DNA of 64,000 bases from Pseudomonas asturiensis (GTDB lineage: Bacteria; Pseudomonadota; Gammaproteobacteria; Pseudomonadales; Pseudomonadaceae). Shown piece by piece: positions 26,368 to 35,393 of the stretch (its first letter is position 1; each line of letters begins with the position of its first letter). Both the position numbers and the translations under genes were made by a program. The stretch lies in NCBI RefSeq assembly GCF_900143095.1, contig NZ_FRDA01000013.1, positions 62,001-126,000 of the forward strand, in the 5' to 3' direction. The notes under the pieces were generated by a model that had not been told where the DNA came from, made no database searches, and saw nothing but the letters and a program-made list of their open reading frames with translations.

Positions 26368-27207
26368 TCACCCGGCCGATTCCGACACTTGCTCATCCCA
26401 AGTCTCAAGGACAAACGCCGCGATAGTGTGCGCTGCGTGGACGGCAAGTCTTGCATGCCTAGGTTTAAGCTTGTATGGGCGCTTCACCGGCCCGTGTGCT
26501 GTGCTGCCGTGCGTACGCAACGCCCCTATCCCATTTACAGTGGCCATGATCCCACTGATGATCTCCTGAAGATCTCGCTCTTCGACAAGAGACGCATCCA
26601 AGCCGAGGTCGATTTTAACAACCTTCCACACCGCCTGGAGATCCTGCTTGGCAGGCATACTTAGGTGAGTATGTTCCTCGATGTAGATCTTGAATACAGT
26701 TTCGAGAATGTTGCATGCGGCGGATACAGCTTCACGGGGACTCGCCGTCACATTTTTCAGTGCTCGGTCGAACTCGAAATCTATAACCTCAATATTCCGC
26801 GCCTTGACCAGCTCTGCCAGAGATTTAGTAGCGAGTCCTTGGCCGAAGGACAATATCCCTCCCGAGCTGTAGGTGAATCCGGCCCTGGCCAAGCTGTCCC
26901 GGATCCTCTTCACCCTAGTTTTTTGAGCCACGATGGCTTCTTCTGTCTGCCAAAAACTTGGACTTGGGTCAGCCGGTTCCATGTATTTTTCGATGATGCG
27001 TCCAACGACGGAAAACGAACGGTCGCCGCACTCTTTATTAATGCGGCGAAGCCATTCAAGTGCCTTTACAGCCTTGCTTCCGTCAGGCGGATCACCGGGT
27101 GCCTCAGCATACATGAACAGGCTATCCAAGCTCGCATGCGTCTCTGTCTCAGACACAGCGTCAGCGACAGCAGCCAAAACGTACGCAGGTATCGGGAGCT
27201 TATCCAT
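26368..27207 (-). CDS. Abortive-infection family protein (Abi C-terminal domain)
   Basis: A 279-aa protein. The second half matches the Abi_C domain as I know it: TASPREAVSAACNILETVFK, LSMPAKQDLQAVWKVVKIDLGL, the helix LQEIISGIMATVNGIGALRTHGSTAHG and a final helix LAVHAAHTIAAFVLETW. The RTHGSTAHG stretch is the HEPN-like conserved block. Residues 1-110 are helical with no assigned domain. Proteins of this group are linked to phage exclusion by cell arrest. It is transcribed alone and leftward. Confidence 0.75.
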   Translation of the reverse strand: MDKLPIPAYVLAAVADAVSETETHASLDSLFMYAEAPGDPPDGSKAVKALEWLRRINKECGDRSFSVVGRIIEKYMEPADPSPSFWQTEEAIVAQKTRVKRIRDSLARAGFTYSSGGILSFGQGLATKSLAELVKARNIEVIDFEFDRALKNVTASPREAVSAACNILETVFKIYIEEHTHLSMPAKQDLQAVWKVVKIDLGLDASLVEERDLQEIISGIMATVNGIGALRTHGSTAHGPVKRPYKLKPRHARLAVHAAHTIAAFVLETWDEQVSESAG

Positions 27208-27410
27208 TAGCCAGTTATCTCGTAGGGCGTGCGTTCGATTCTACCTGAGCGCCGGTGAGGTCACTACCATCGATGATCGACTCAACAGCCGCGTAGGCCC
27301 TGCAGATTGACTTACCGCGCCGTGCGCTGAAGATTCATACATTGAGAGTTGCGCTGACTTTTGCTCCATAGGCACCATGGCAAGAACAAGAATAATAAGG
27401 AGCGCATTTC

Positions 27411-28238
27411 ATGTCACAAGCCATATTTACCTTTCGCACAATCACATCGCGAAAAGGCGATCATGAAATTGCCGATTACACCCTCGACAAAAAATGAGAG
27501 CCGTCACATCAGCAAATTCTAAGCGCTTGGCTATCCGTACGGCTCGAAGCTGATGGAGTTACTACAGCTTGGCTGCTCGCGAACACCTATCCCAAGACGA
27601 TTCGCCAGCGGTATGGCGACGTGCTTGAGCGCACAGTTCGCGAGCTGACCGGCGAGCCCTGCATTGACCTGCAGGAAGCGGAGCTCGATCGCCAGGCGAT
27701 CTGTACGTCTCGAATGTTCGGGGAGCGCGTGACGACGCTTGAGGCCATGCGGGAGGCCGTGGCCAGCTACATGCACCGAGCGACTCAGAAACTTCGCAAG
27801 CAACAGTCGCTGACCGCGGTGTTCCGCGTCGCCGTACTCACATCACCATTCGTTGATGGGCCAAAGTACGCAAACTCGGTGACGTGCTATCCGCCCTACC
27901 CGACCGACGATGTGCTGCTTTTGACCCGCGCGGCAATGGAGGGATTGGAGGGATTGGAGGTCATTTGGCGTGATGGGTACCGATACAGCAAGGCAGAGAT
28001 CCTGCTGATGGATCTGCGCAAGCGAGGCGAGTTCACAGGAGACCTGTTTACCCCTTCACAACCAGCCAGGTCGGACGAGCTGATGCGAGTCTCGGATCGT
28101 ATCAACATGAAGTTTGGCAAGAATGCTCTGCACTCTGGACGGATGCCTCTAGACGCCACATGGGCCATTAAGCGAGAGATGATGAGCCAGAGCTACACCA
28201 CCAGTATCCACCACCTGATGCGTTTCCATGCGATCTAG
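27411..28238 (+). pseudogene. rulB: umuC/rulB 3' fragment joined to an unrelated short start
   Basis: From about 27540 the frame encodes the C-terminal part of a Y-family polymerase UmuC/RulB: RLEADGVTTAW, then YGDVLERTVRELTGEPCIDL, FGERVTTLEAMREAV, VLTSPF, and the closing MPLDATWAIKREMMSQSYTT. The catalytic palm (first ~200 residues) is missing. Upstream in the same frame lies a 28-codon ORF with a strong AAGGAG site (ATG 27411, MSQAIFTFRTITSRKGDHEI...), ended by TGA at 27495-27497. It does not resemble UmuC. rulAB loci are known integration hot spots for mobile elements in Pseudomonas, so this is probably the residue of an insertion. Confidence 0.82.
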
Positions 28239-28350
28239 TCGCACGCTTATGTCCATGAAGGCCGGAGCAGGCTCTGCCTAGCGTGTACAGCCTGCGTCCA
28301 ACAGTTTCAGCAACGTAGTACTCTTACCAATTTCCGATCGGGGCAATCTG

Positions 28351-29316
28351 ATGCGGTTTTTTTTGGATACGAACATCTGGAGCTATATCGCAAATGAGGG
28401 GGCCGGAAGCGAATTGGCCATCGGCGCCCGAGAAGCAGGCGTTGAGATCGTCATTTCCCCGGCTGTTGTGGATGAAGTGCAGCGACTACCGGTTCCAGAG
28501 GCACGTCGTAAGGTCATCCAGCTGGTCACAGGAAAGGACTGGAAGCGGCTGATGCCCGAAATATTCAGTGAATGCGCTGAGGTCAAGTCGCAAATCATCA
28601 GGCTTCGCCCCGAATGGGTTATCGCCGAGCCGAAGATGGCGGAGTTCAGGCGGCTCAGGTATGACTGGGCCAGGGCCTCTGGTGGTTTCTGGGATCGCGC
28701 GCGCCGAGAGACGGAAACTCCTGCCACCAACGAAAGCATTCGACGTGATGAAGAAGAACGCCTGGCGGTGGAGCAATCCTACGCGATCAGGGAGCTAATG
28801 AAGAAAATCAAACCGGGGAGCGAAGAGCACCTACAGAAGGTCGGACACATCCCAGAAGCCGGTACGCCGGGGTGGTCTGGCGAGCCTGTACCGTATTGGC
28901 GGGTGCCCAGCTTGCACATGTTCAGAGCCGAGCTCCAGATTTATGAAAGTGCGGTCAGGGAGTGGCTTGATAGCGAGATCGATGTGACGGCAATGCTTTC
29001 ATCACCCGAGTCGATGAACCGGCTTTGGCTGCATGAGCTCGATGCGGTAGCAGTTCCTCGACAATGGCTCAGAGGCGCTTTCGAATTTCTTCAGGCTTGG
29101 CACAAGGTCACGACCGGGACGCCGGGGGACTCGCGTCTAGCGACGCAGCTGGTAGATGCCGATGTCATCATCTCGGCGGACAAGAACTTTGTGCGGTTTG
29201 CGGAACGTTGTCGCGACGAAGCGCCATTTTCGATTGGCAAGACTCTGCGTGCCCACGCCAATCGCGCGGGTGTCGACGAAGTTCTGCAATGGGTTTCAAA
29301 ACCTGAAACCCTTTGA
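28351..29316 (+). CDS. PIN-domain protein
   Basis: A 321-aa protein. It starts MRFFLDTNIWSYI, the first Asp of a PIN nuclease core. VVDEVQRL supplies the conserved Glu, and the late VDADVIISADKNFVRFAERC gives the last acidic pair of the fold. The core is interrupted by a ~170-residue charged helical insert, so it is much longer than VapC toxins (~130 aa). PIN proteins are usually metal-dependent RNases. No small antitoxin gene precedes it. The HEPN-like gene follows 79 bp downstream on the same strand and may be functionally linked. Confidence 0.72.
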   Translation: MRFFLDTNIWSYIANEGAGSELAIGAREAGVEIVISPAVVDEVQRLPVPEARRKVIQLVTGKDWKRLMPEIFSECAEVKSQIIRLRPEWVIAEPKMAEFRRLRYDWARASGGFWDRARRETETPATNESIRRDEEERLAVEQSYAIRELMKKIKPGSEEHLQKVGHIPEAGTPGWSGEPVPYWRVPSLHMFRAELQIYESAVREWLDSEIDVTAMLSSPESMNRLWLHELDAVAVPRQWLRGAFEFLQAWHKVTTGTPGDSRLATQLVDADVIISADKNFVRFAERCRDEAPFSIGKTLRAHANRAGVDEVLQWVSKPETL

Positions 29317-29395
29317 CGCACCGGTTTGTAGTTCACGCTGCGAATCACCTGCTCTGTTGCAGAGCTGATCAAATTAAGGACAGAAGGTCGTTAGT

Positions 29396-29971
29396 ATGAA
29401 TGACTATCATGAATTCTCAGATGACGAGCAGGAACTGGACACTTTCTTGCGCAAGCAGAGGGCCAATTTCGATGAGCGAAATTATTGGATTGAACACTCA
29501 CTCGGCGCGCAAAGTCATTGGCTCTTCATCCAGGCGTACGATGCCCTTAGGCATGAACTCTACTTGCCAGCTTGCACCGGTTTTCTGACGGGAGTGGAAG
29601 CCTCGCTTCGCAATACGTTGGCACAGGTGCAAAACCCCATGAACGTCAAGAACCTTGAAGGTATTTCTACTCTCAGCAACCCGCTCCTCAATGTGGCGAG
29701 AACCAATGGGATAACCATTGATTGTTTGGTCTTCCCAGGAGAGGAGGACTTTGAAGCTAAGCTCGCTACCCGACATAACCACGTTGAGCTCGTGAGGATC
29801 AGACACACCCTTTGCCACGGCAATATCCTGGAATACATAAGCGAGCAGGAGGGGCTGCCGCCACTTTTCACGCCTGAGTGTTGTCGTGACCTCGCCGAGA
29901 CGCTTCATACGATCTCGCGTGAATGGGTAGCAAGCCTGGGCGCATTCAGAAGGCAAGCGTTGGGCATATAA
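29396..29971 (+). CDS. HEPN-like hypothetical protein
   Basis: A 191-aa, mostly helical, acidic protein with a GAAGG ribosome site. The stretch ELVRIRHTLCHGNI contains R136-x4-H141, the form of the HEPN RNase active site, in the right C-terminal helix context. An earlier helix (LYLPACTGFLTGVEASLRNTL) fits the substrate-facing part of HEPN proteins. I cannot name a subfamily. It lies directly after the PIN gene on the same strand. Confidence 0.5.
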   Translation: MNDYHEFSDDEQELDTFLRKQRANFDERNYWIEHSLGAQSHWLFIQAYDALRHELYLPACTGFLTGVEASLRNTLAQVQNPMNVKNLEGISTLSNPLLNVARTNGITIDCLVFPGEEDFEAKLATRHNHVELVRIRHTLCHGNILEYISEQEGLPPLFTPECCRDLAETLHTISREWVASLGAFRRQALGI

Positions 29972-30211
29972 TGCGGCCGCATCTGGTTGGGATCGTGGGG
30001 AGCTCAGCCACAATCCAGCATCAGGAGATGCTAGGGTTCTCGTGGCAATCATGTACGTTTCGGGAGGGCACCATGGTCAGCCGGCCAGAAGCGACTAGCT
30101 GGTTGATCCTTTGATGCGCTCGTTGATGGCCACAGTTTTTCGCTAAAACTTGCCGCTTAGTACTGGTGGCTGGTGTCATCGCCATCACTTCTTCCGCTTC
30201 GTTTGTGAGCC

Positions 30212-31252
30212 CTAAGGCACCGGCGCATCCTGAGCCTGTGAAACAGCATGATCGACTGTGGTCGATGAGTCCTCTGGGTATTGGCGGGCCGTTTCGGCGG
30301 ACTGAAGCTGAACCTTCAAGTCTGTAGCAAGCTTCGCCAATTCTGATTCGCGGGAAGCACCCTGTGCCACCGAGATGTGCAGGGCCTTGAGCTCGTCATT
30401 GAGCTCACTGGCCTTGGCTTGGTGGTGCTCGATGATCGCCCCTGCCCTAGCTTCGGCCAGCGCCAAGGCCTGCACCTGTGCAGTTAGAGACTGAACCTGG
30501 TCAACCTGAGCTTGAAGCGTCTTGGCCTGTTGGCGGGATTCGCCGAGGAGGCGCTCATTGTCGCGGTTGAGCCTGGTGGACTCATCCTGTTTGACGGCCA
30601 GCGACTCCCGAAGTTTTCGTTGCTCGACCTGAGATTCGTGAAGCTGAGCTTCATGCCGACGCTGATCCTGATCCCGCTGTTCCTTGACGGACTCTCGGTA
30701 GTGTTCCAAGGCGCCGCGGGCGTGAACGTGCTTCTCTTCGAGGGATTCGATCTGCTTGTCCCTGTCACCAACAAGGGATTCCAGATCTGTACAACGCTGG
30801 CTGAGCCCAGCATTACGCGTCAGCTCGGCCTGAAGAGAAGACTTGGTGGTTTCAAGGTCTGCGGTCTGGGTCTGAATAGCGGCTTGCTGGGCGTCCAACT
30901 GGCGACGTGCGGCGGTGAGCTCTACCTGCAAATTGGCGATTTTTCCCTCCAGCGCTACGCGCTGCAAATCAAAAGCAGATCTCGCCTGCTCAATCGACTC
31001 ATCACCTTCCTCCATGAGCCGATTCAGAAGGCTTTCAACCATCGCTGACAGCTCCTCCCCCATGCGCTCCCGGGAGGACGGCGGGCGTGGATCAAAGGCC
31101 TCGATTTCCTTCAGATACCGCGAGATCGTGGTCTTCGAGCCGGTATTACCTAGCTCAACACGCACGGCGTCAATGCTTGGGTACAGACCCTTCGCAAGCA
31201 AGGCCTGCCTAGCTTTTTGCACCACAGCCTTATTTATGCCGCCACGCGCCAT
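30212..31252 (-). CDS. KfrA-like DNA-binding coiled-coil protein
   Basis: A 346-aa protein. Residues 1-60 match the plasmid KfrA N-terminal DNA-binding domain (NKAVVQKARQALLAKG, PSIDAVRVELGNTGSKTT, ISRYLKEIEAF). From about residue 75 to 320 it is a continuous charged coiled coil rich in Glu, Gln and Arg. KfrA is an autoregulated nucleoid-like plasmid stability protein. Chromosomal copies occur on islands and often beside defence genes. The start has a GGAGG site 4 nt upstream. An inverted repeat just upstream (31282-31305) is its likely operator. It is oriented as the qat operon but separated by 600 bp. Confidence 0.82.
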   Translation of the reverse strand: MARGGINKAVVQKARQALLAKGLYPSIDAVRVELGNTGSKTTISRYLKEIEAFDPRPPSSRERMGEELSAMVESLLNRLMEEGDESIEQARSAFDLQRVALEGKIANLQVELTAARRQLDAQQAAIQTQTADLETTKSSLQAELTRNAGLSQRCTDLESLVGDRDKQIESLEEKHVHARGALEHYRESVKEQRDQDQRRHEAQLHESQVEQRKLRESLAVKQDESTRLNRDNERLLGESRQQAKTLQAQVDQVQSLTAQVQALALAEARAGAIIEHHQAKASELNDELKALHISVAQGASRESELAKLATDLKVQLQSAETARQYPEDSSTTVDHAVSQAQDAPVP

Positions 31253-31281
31253 GGAACCTCCTACGATTTCGTGTTGTGATA

Positions 31282-31305
31282 CGTGTCATGTAATTACGTG
31301 ACACG
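31282..31305. promoter_or_regulatory. Candidate KfrA operator
   Basis: Arms CGTGTCA and TGACACG are separated by 10 AT-rich bases, 30 bp upstream of the kfrA-like start. KfrA proteins repress their own promoters through such repeats. The half-site ACGTGACAC recurs at 37654-37662 between qatA and the integrase. Confidence 0.55.
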
Positions 31306-31854
31306 CTACCACAGAAAATGGTCTTTTTTTAGGCTTTTACTAGAAAGCTATAATAGGTAGTTATAGCCTCTTGATCGAAAAAATCGCTTTCACATCGTCC
31401 AGGACGACTCGTATTAGTGAATTCAGGTGGATTTCAGGACGAAAGCTGAAAAAAGGCGACTGGAAGATGGACAGAAGGTGGAATGGTGGAATGGTGGTAA
31501 ACCTCGCTCAGGGGCATAGAGAGGATGCGGAGCGGCTTTATCACCTAACGCCTATAGCTGGCCGGGGCTCAGCGCTAGTCGGTAGGAAAAGAAGGTGCCG
31601 CCGCATTGGAAAGTCGATGGCACAGTTCTACTGGTGCAATAACGCACCCTTGTGGGATGGTTTTCTCCGGCTCCCCTCACCGCTGCACGCGGCCCGGCAG
31701 ATCGCAGAGGATCATCCGGTTGCAGAGAAGCTGAGGAAGGGGCGGTTCTGACGGGGGCTCGCGTTACCCTATGGGCAAGCCCGTCAGATCCGGCCGCACA
31801 AGCGCCAGGAACAGCGGCCGCTATATCCTGGCAGCCCAGCACTTGCGAACGAAT
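31306..31854. other. Intergenic region, no supported gene
   Basis: Between the kfrA-like promoter and the small 95-aa gene. Open frames of 96-126 codons on both strands have skewed Arg/Ser/Gly composition and no ribosome site. A short iteration of GGTGGAAT occurs near 31478-31500. I see no RNA structure that I can support. Confidence 0.4.
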
Positions 31855-32142
31855 CTAGTTGAAGACCTTCAGCCCAAGAGCCTGCTCAACCTTCTTGTAG
31901 AACGCGTCGCGCTTTCGCGGGTTAGGAAGCGAACATGCCTGATCAATTGCGTTCAGCGCAGCGCTTTCAGAGATAGTGCCCTTAGCGATTAGCGGCTTCA
32001 GGTACGTGGTGTAGATGTAGCTCAGTTCGTTGTAGGTGCCATGTTGGCCGCAAGACACCAGGTCGCCGTCCCCATTACCCCCAGAGACACGGTCGTCGTA
32101 CTGGTATTTCGCATTGATATCATCGATCGAGCTAACTGCCAT
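31855..32142 (-). CDS. Small hypothetical protein downstream of qatD
   Basis: A 95-aa protein starting at ATG 32142 (MAVSSIDDINAKYQYDD), with GGAGTAAC 8-9 nt upstream. A longer frame from 32193 lacks such a site. The sequence is acidic at the N-terminus, with SCGQHGTYNELSYIYTTYLKPLI and a basic helical C-terminus (PRKRDAFYKKVEQALGL). I do not recognise it. It lies 241 bp beyond qatD on the same strand and could be an accessory of the Qat cassette or an independent small gene. Confidence 0.55.
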   Translation of the reverse strand: MAVSSIDDINAKYQYDDRVSGGNGDGDLVSCGQHGTYNELSYIYTTYLKPLIAKGTISESAALNAIDQACSLPNPRKRDAFYKKVEQALGLKVFN

Positions 32143-32383
32143 TTTTGTTACTCCATGGGCTGGCCAGGGTTGGCTTGTCCATCCTGCAACCACCCTAAGT
32201 GTGAATGGTGGTCAAGTGCCATTATTTCAAGGTCTGCTCGAGCTTTGGTGCAGGGAGTGGAAGCAAAACAGTGACCGGTCGGCTTCGCCGGTATCACTTC
32301 CTGGCGGGATGGACAAGGTACACCAGCGTCCACTGAGCAACCCGGTACCCTGTAGATCCGGCCATCTGCTGAGGTCAGCAGGG

Positions 32384-33151
32384 TTAGGTACGCACTAAAT
32401 CACGAAGGTTGCTGATGATCTGGGCAGCCGCCTGCTCTTGGGATTGCTCTCGCAGTAGCGCAAGCGCCTGTACCGTTCTGGGAATATCGGTGGCAGGTCT
32501 GACTGGCCGCCCCTCGTTTTGCACAAACGGGCCGTCGGTCTCAGTGAGAAGCCGATCAGCTGGGAGCGAGGCAACAAGCTTGCGGTGCTTGGCTGACGCC
32601 AGCATTTGAGAGTTGATAGAGAAGTAGCATCCAAGCTCTACGGCCCTCTTCGCTTCACTGGCAGAGCCGGTGAACCAATGAAGCACCACAGTCCCACGGT
32701 CGCTTGGCAGCAGGCGTTCGATATGGGACAACACCTTTCCGACACTTCGGACGCTGTGGACAGTTAGGATCTTCCCACCCTGCTCAGAGCAGGCCTCAAG
32801 CACCCTCGTGAACACCCTTTCCTGTGCGTCGAAGCTTCGATAGAACTGGGGCCCAGCGTCAAGCCCCACCTCACCAACGTATCGGGTCTCCTCAAGCAGG
32901 CGCTCCAACAGCGGCAGCTCAGACTCACGCTCCGCCACTAATTGTGGATGTAACCCCAGAGCGACCCGGACATGCTTAGCCGAGGCCGAGAGCTCACGGT
33001 TGCGCCGCCAGGCCTTTGGCGTCGTGGTCACGGCCAGGGTGGCCACCTCTGCCTGATCACACTCCAGGATGAGCCGTTCATGATCAGGATAAAGGTCAAG
33101 ATGGCAGTGGAAATCCACCCACTTGGGAATCGAGTTTTTCTGCGGTTTCAT
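32384..33151 (-). CDS. qatD: QatD, TatD-like metal-dependent DNase
   Basis: A 255-aa TatD-family protein, the fourth gene of a Qat anti-phage system. The metal-binding residues are visible: H16-C-H18 in VDFHCHLDL, Glu in YVGEVGLDAG, His in KILTVHSVRS and VVLHWFTGS, and Asp in LTETDGPF. Its ATG overlaps the TGA of qatC (ATGA), so translation is coupled. In described Qat systems the TatD-like DNase is required together with a QueC-like protein and an ATPase. The family call is firm, and the role rests on the full four-gene context. Confidence 0.92.
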   Translation of the reverse strand: MKPQKNSIPKWVDFHCHLDLYPDHERLILECDQAEVATLAVTTTPKAWRRNRELSASAKHVRVALGLHPQLVAERESELPLLERLLEETRYVGEVGLDAGPQFYRSFDAQERVFTRVLEACSEQGGKILTVHSVRSVGKVLSHIERLLPSDRGTVVLHWFTGSASEAKRAVELGCYFSINSQMLASAKHRKLVASLPADRLLTETDGPFVQNEGRPVRPATDIPRTVQALALLREQSQEQAAAQIISNLRDLVRT

Positions 33152-34524
33152 AGTGGAATGGCTGTAACACCCTCTAGGTAATCGTCGACCTCAAGCAACC
33201 CGTCCCGGTACACCTGCTCAAAGTCGGCAAGGCGGTCAGGGTGATCGATCAAAGGCCCAGGCTCATGAATTGCGAACTTGGCACGGTGTGGCGCACGCTT
33301 CAATCGAGCGATTGCCAGTTGGAATGATCGCACATGTTCACCGTCGGCCTTGTTCGTGTCCAGCGCTTGAGCATGTAGATCCGGGATGACATATCGCGTC
33401 TGATCCGGCCCACAACCCCGGTGAATCGCTGCCCGCCTGATGATGCACGGAACGCAGAATCCACAGTGTTTAGGTGATCTATTTGAAGGATCGGGATGGT
33501 ACCTTGCCTTTCCTGGTGAAGAACACGACATGGTGAGATGCACATGATTCGCGAGGAACACTGGGTCTAGGCACTGCTCAGCCATTTGACCTTTGGTGAG
33601 GTGGCTGAACATGTTGAAGAGCCTTGCGCTCAGCCCCAGGCGCCCAAACAGCTCGTTCACACGGGCCATGTAGTACGGATGGGTAGTACGTGTGCTGCAT
33701 GCCCCCAGCCTGCGCGGATCCAGGGGGACGTTGAGAGAGATCAAGCCATTTTCAGGCACGTGGATCGTGATCGAGTCCCCGATAGCTTCCGCGGCCATTG
33801 CAGCCAGAGCGAAGAAAAGGAATGAGCGCGCTCGGAGTGTGTCCTCGCTACCGCCACCCTCCACGAGATCATGCGGGAACCCTACACGGGCCTGAACATG
33901 ATTGATCGACGTCTGTGAAAACCGTTCCTGCAACGCCGTCCGGCAATCATTCTGATAGGTGCTGGTGCTATTGGTGTCCCAGTAGTGACTCACAAGCAAG
34001 GGTTTACTGCCTGCTGCAATCAGGTTAATGGCCCCAATGAAGCTGTCCATACCTCCCGAGAACAGGCAGACGCTGTCAGACTCATCTGTTGTCAAGCTGT
34101 CCGGCGCGGGAGATAACACATCGATACCGGAAGGGCGCGCACGGAAGACCAAGCGCCAGCGATCACCGGTGAGAAACTTCAGGGTTGAGGCCAGCATGTC
34201 GGATGCTGATGTCCACACTGACGGATCCGCAACGGGGATGTATAAATCGATCTCCCTCGTCCAGGCATTCTCAGACTCTGTGTCGCGGGAGATTCTAGTA
34301 TCTGCCGCAGTCAGAGTTGCAGCCAGGAGAGCTAGATCTACCGCAGTCTCTCCGGGGGACATGCCTAGATCAGCCAACTGCTCAATGGCTTGGCCAATGC
34401 CATACTTCAATAGCCCACCTTCATCGATGAACTGGATGTTGGTGGCGACACTGCCCGGTTCAAGCAACGCAAGATCTTGGTCATCGCCTTCGCCAAGTCT
34501 GCAGATAATGCTGTGGTGGCTCAT
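33148..34524 (-). CDS. qatC: QatC, QueC-like ATP-pyrophosphatase-fold protein
   Basis: A 458-aa QueC-like protein. The PP-loop is SVCLFSGGMDSFIGAINLI, and the zinc-type cysteines appear as CGFCVPCIIRRAAIHRGCG. QueC makes 7-cyano-7-deazaguanine. The Qat homologue is thought to modify or sense a different target. The N-terminal ~110 residues are an extra domain absent from QueC. I use the ATG at 34524, which forms an ATGA overlap with the qatB stop. A longer frame from 34656 would overlap qatB by 136 bp and encodes Arg/Gly-rich shadow sequence. Its stop overlaps the qatD start. Confidence 0.93.
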   Translation of the reverse strand: MSHHSIICRLGEGDDQDLALLEPGSVATNIQFIDEGGLLKYGIGQAIEQLADLGMSPGETAVDLALLAATLTAADTRISRDTESENAWTREIDLYIPVADPSVWTSASDMLASTLKFLTGDRWRLVFRARPSGIDVLSPAPDSLTTDESDSVCLFSGGMDSFIGAINLIAAGSKPLLVSHYWDTNSTSTYQNDCRTALQERFSQTSINHVQARVGFPHDLVEGGGSEDTLRARSFLFFALAAMAAEAIGDSITIHVPENGLISLNVPLDPRRLGACSTRTTHPYYMARVNELFGRLGLSARLFNMFSHLTKGQMAEQCLDPVFLANHVHLTMSCSSPGKARYHPDPSNRSPKHCGFCVPCIIRRAAIHRGCGPDQTRYVIPDLHAQALDTNKADGEHVRSFQLAIARLKRAPHRAKFAIHEPGPLIDHPDRLADFEQVYRDGLLEVDDYLEGVTAIPL

Positions 34525-35384
34525 TCCAGATTCTCCGCTGCGGTGGCGATAAGGTCGAACGCTGCCTCGTAGATTGCAGAGGTGACCTGATTGACCTCCT
34601 GATCTGTGGGCGCAGGCCATTGCTCCAGACGGTTGGCGAGTTGTCCCCGGGTACACCCTGTGATGAATGAGCTCAGTTGGGATTGGATACGTTCAACGGC
34701 TTCCACATCATCCGGCATCGTGATGCCCCTGCCCCCCAAGTCGGCCATGATCATGCCCTCAATGGAATTCGCGACGAAGTCGAGGAAGAAGTTCTGCCGA
34801 TCAGTTTGAGTCATGTCCTCGAAGCTGCCGGTGCCTGCATTGTCCAGCTCGGCAATCGTGTTGAGCGCGGCCTGGCGGGCCACTCCCTCATCTATAGCTC
34901 CCCCGGGCGGACAAATGAACTCAAGCAGAGCGAGCAGCACCTGGGAGGCCGGTTGCCCGGGGGCCACGGTGAGCTGCAGCCGCCGCAGTGTTTCCGCTGC
35001 GCCGTTGCGCTGAACGTCTCCGAAGATGGTGAGCAACTTCCCTGCGGTAGCCCGAGACGTCCCCATGCGGCGCGCGCCTCTTGCCGATCCACCCACGCCC
35101 TTGCGCACGTAGGAAGACAAGGCATTTCCCAAATCGCTTGGGCTACCAGTACGGACGAAGCGCGTGAAGCTGCTGCGCGCGCCCCGAAGTGAACCAGTGC
35201 CGGCATTGTTGACCGGCGTTGATGGGGGCGAGGCTGACTGAGATGGCGACGAACCCGGTTGAGACGGATTTGATTGGGTTGGCGCGGTTGGTTGGGCGGC
35301 CGGAGCTGCTGGTTGCGCTACATCATCGATCCAGGAGGGCACCAAGCCAGAGCTTGGGCCTCCATATCCTTTGGAGGTACCCAT
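34521..35384 (-). CDS. qatB: QatB, partner protein of the Qat system
   Basis: A 287-aa protein beginning MGTSKGYGGPSSGLVPSWIDD, the Gly/Ser-rich start I know from QatB proteins. A low-complexity Pro/Gln/Ala/Ser linker follows (residues ~24-70), then a helical body (GNALSSYVRKGVGGSARGARRMG, TDRQNFFLDFVANSIEGMI). It has no enzyme motif. AAGGATTTAAT precedes the ATG. It lies between the KAP ATPase and the QueC-like gene, as in described qatABCD operons. It ends in an ATGA overlap with qatC. Confidence 0.88.
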   Translation of the reverse strand: MGTSKGYGGPSSGLVPSWIDDVAQPAAPAAQPTAPTQSNPSQPGSSPSQSASPPSTPVNNAGTGSLRGARSSFTRFVRTGSPSDLGNALSSYVRKGVGGSARGARRMGTSRATAGKLLTIFGDVQRNGAAETLRRLQLTVAPGQPASQVLLALLEFICPPGGAIDEGVARQAALNTIAELDNAGTGSFEDMTQTDRQNFFLDFVANSIEGMIMADLGGRGITMPDDVEAVERIQSQLSSFITGCTRGQLANRLEQWPAPTDQEVNQVTSAIYEAAFDLIATAAENLE

Positions 35385-35393
35385 ATTAAATCC

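Noticed and set aside
27621..28238. Free-standing 205-aa protein starting at GTG 27621
   Set aside because: UmuC similarity continues upstream in frame, so this is part of a truncated polymerase gene, not a separate gene.
31371..31842. Frames of 126 and 96 codons between the kfrA-like gene and the 95-aa gene
   Set aside because: Opposed frames with biased Arg/Ser/Ala composition; neither has a credible start or known domain.
34525..34656. Longer qatC start
   Set aside because: The extra 44 codons encode Arg/Gly/Ser-rich sequence antisense-like to domain logic and would overlap qatB; the ATGA junction at 34521-34524 is the standard coupling.
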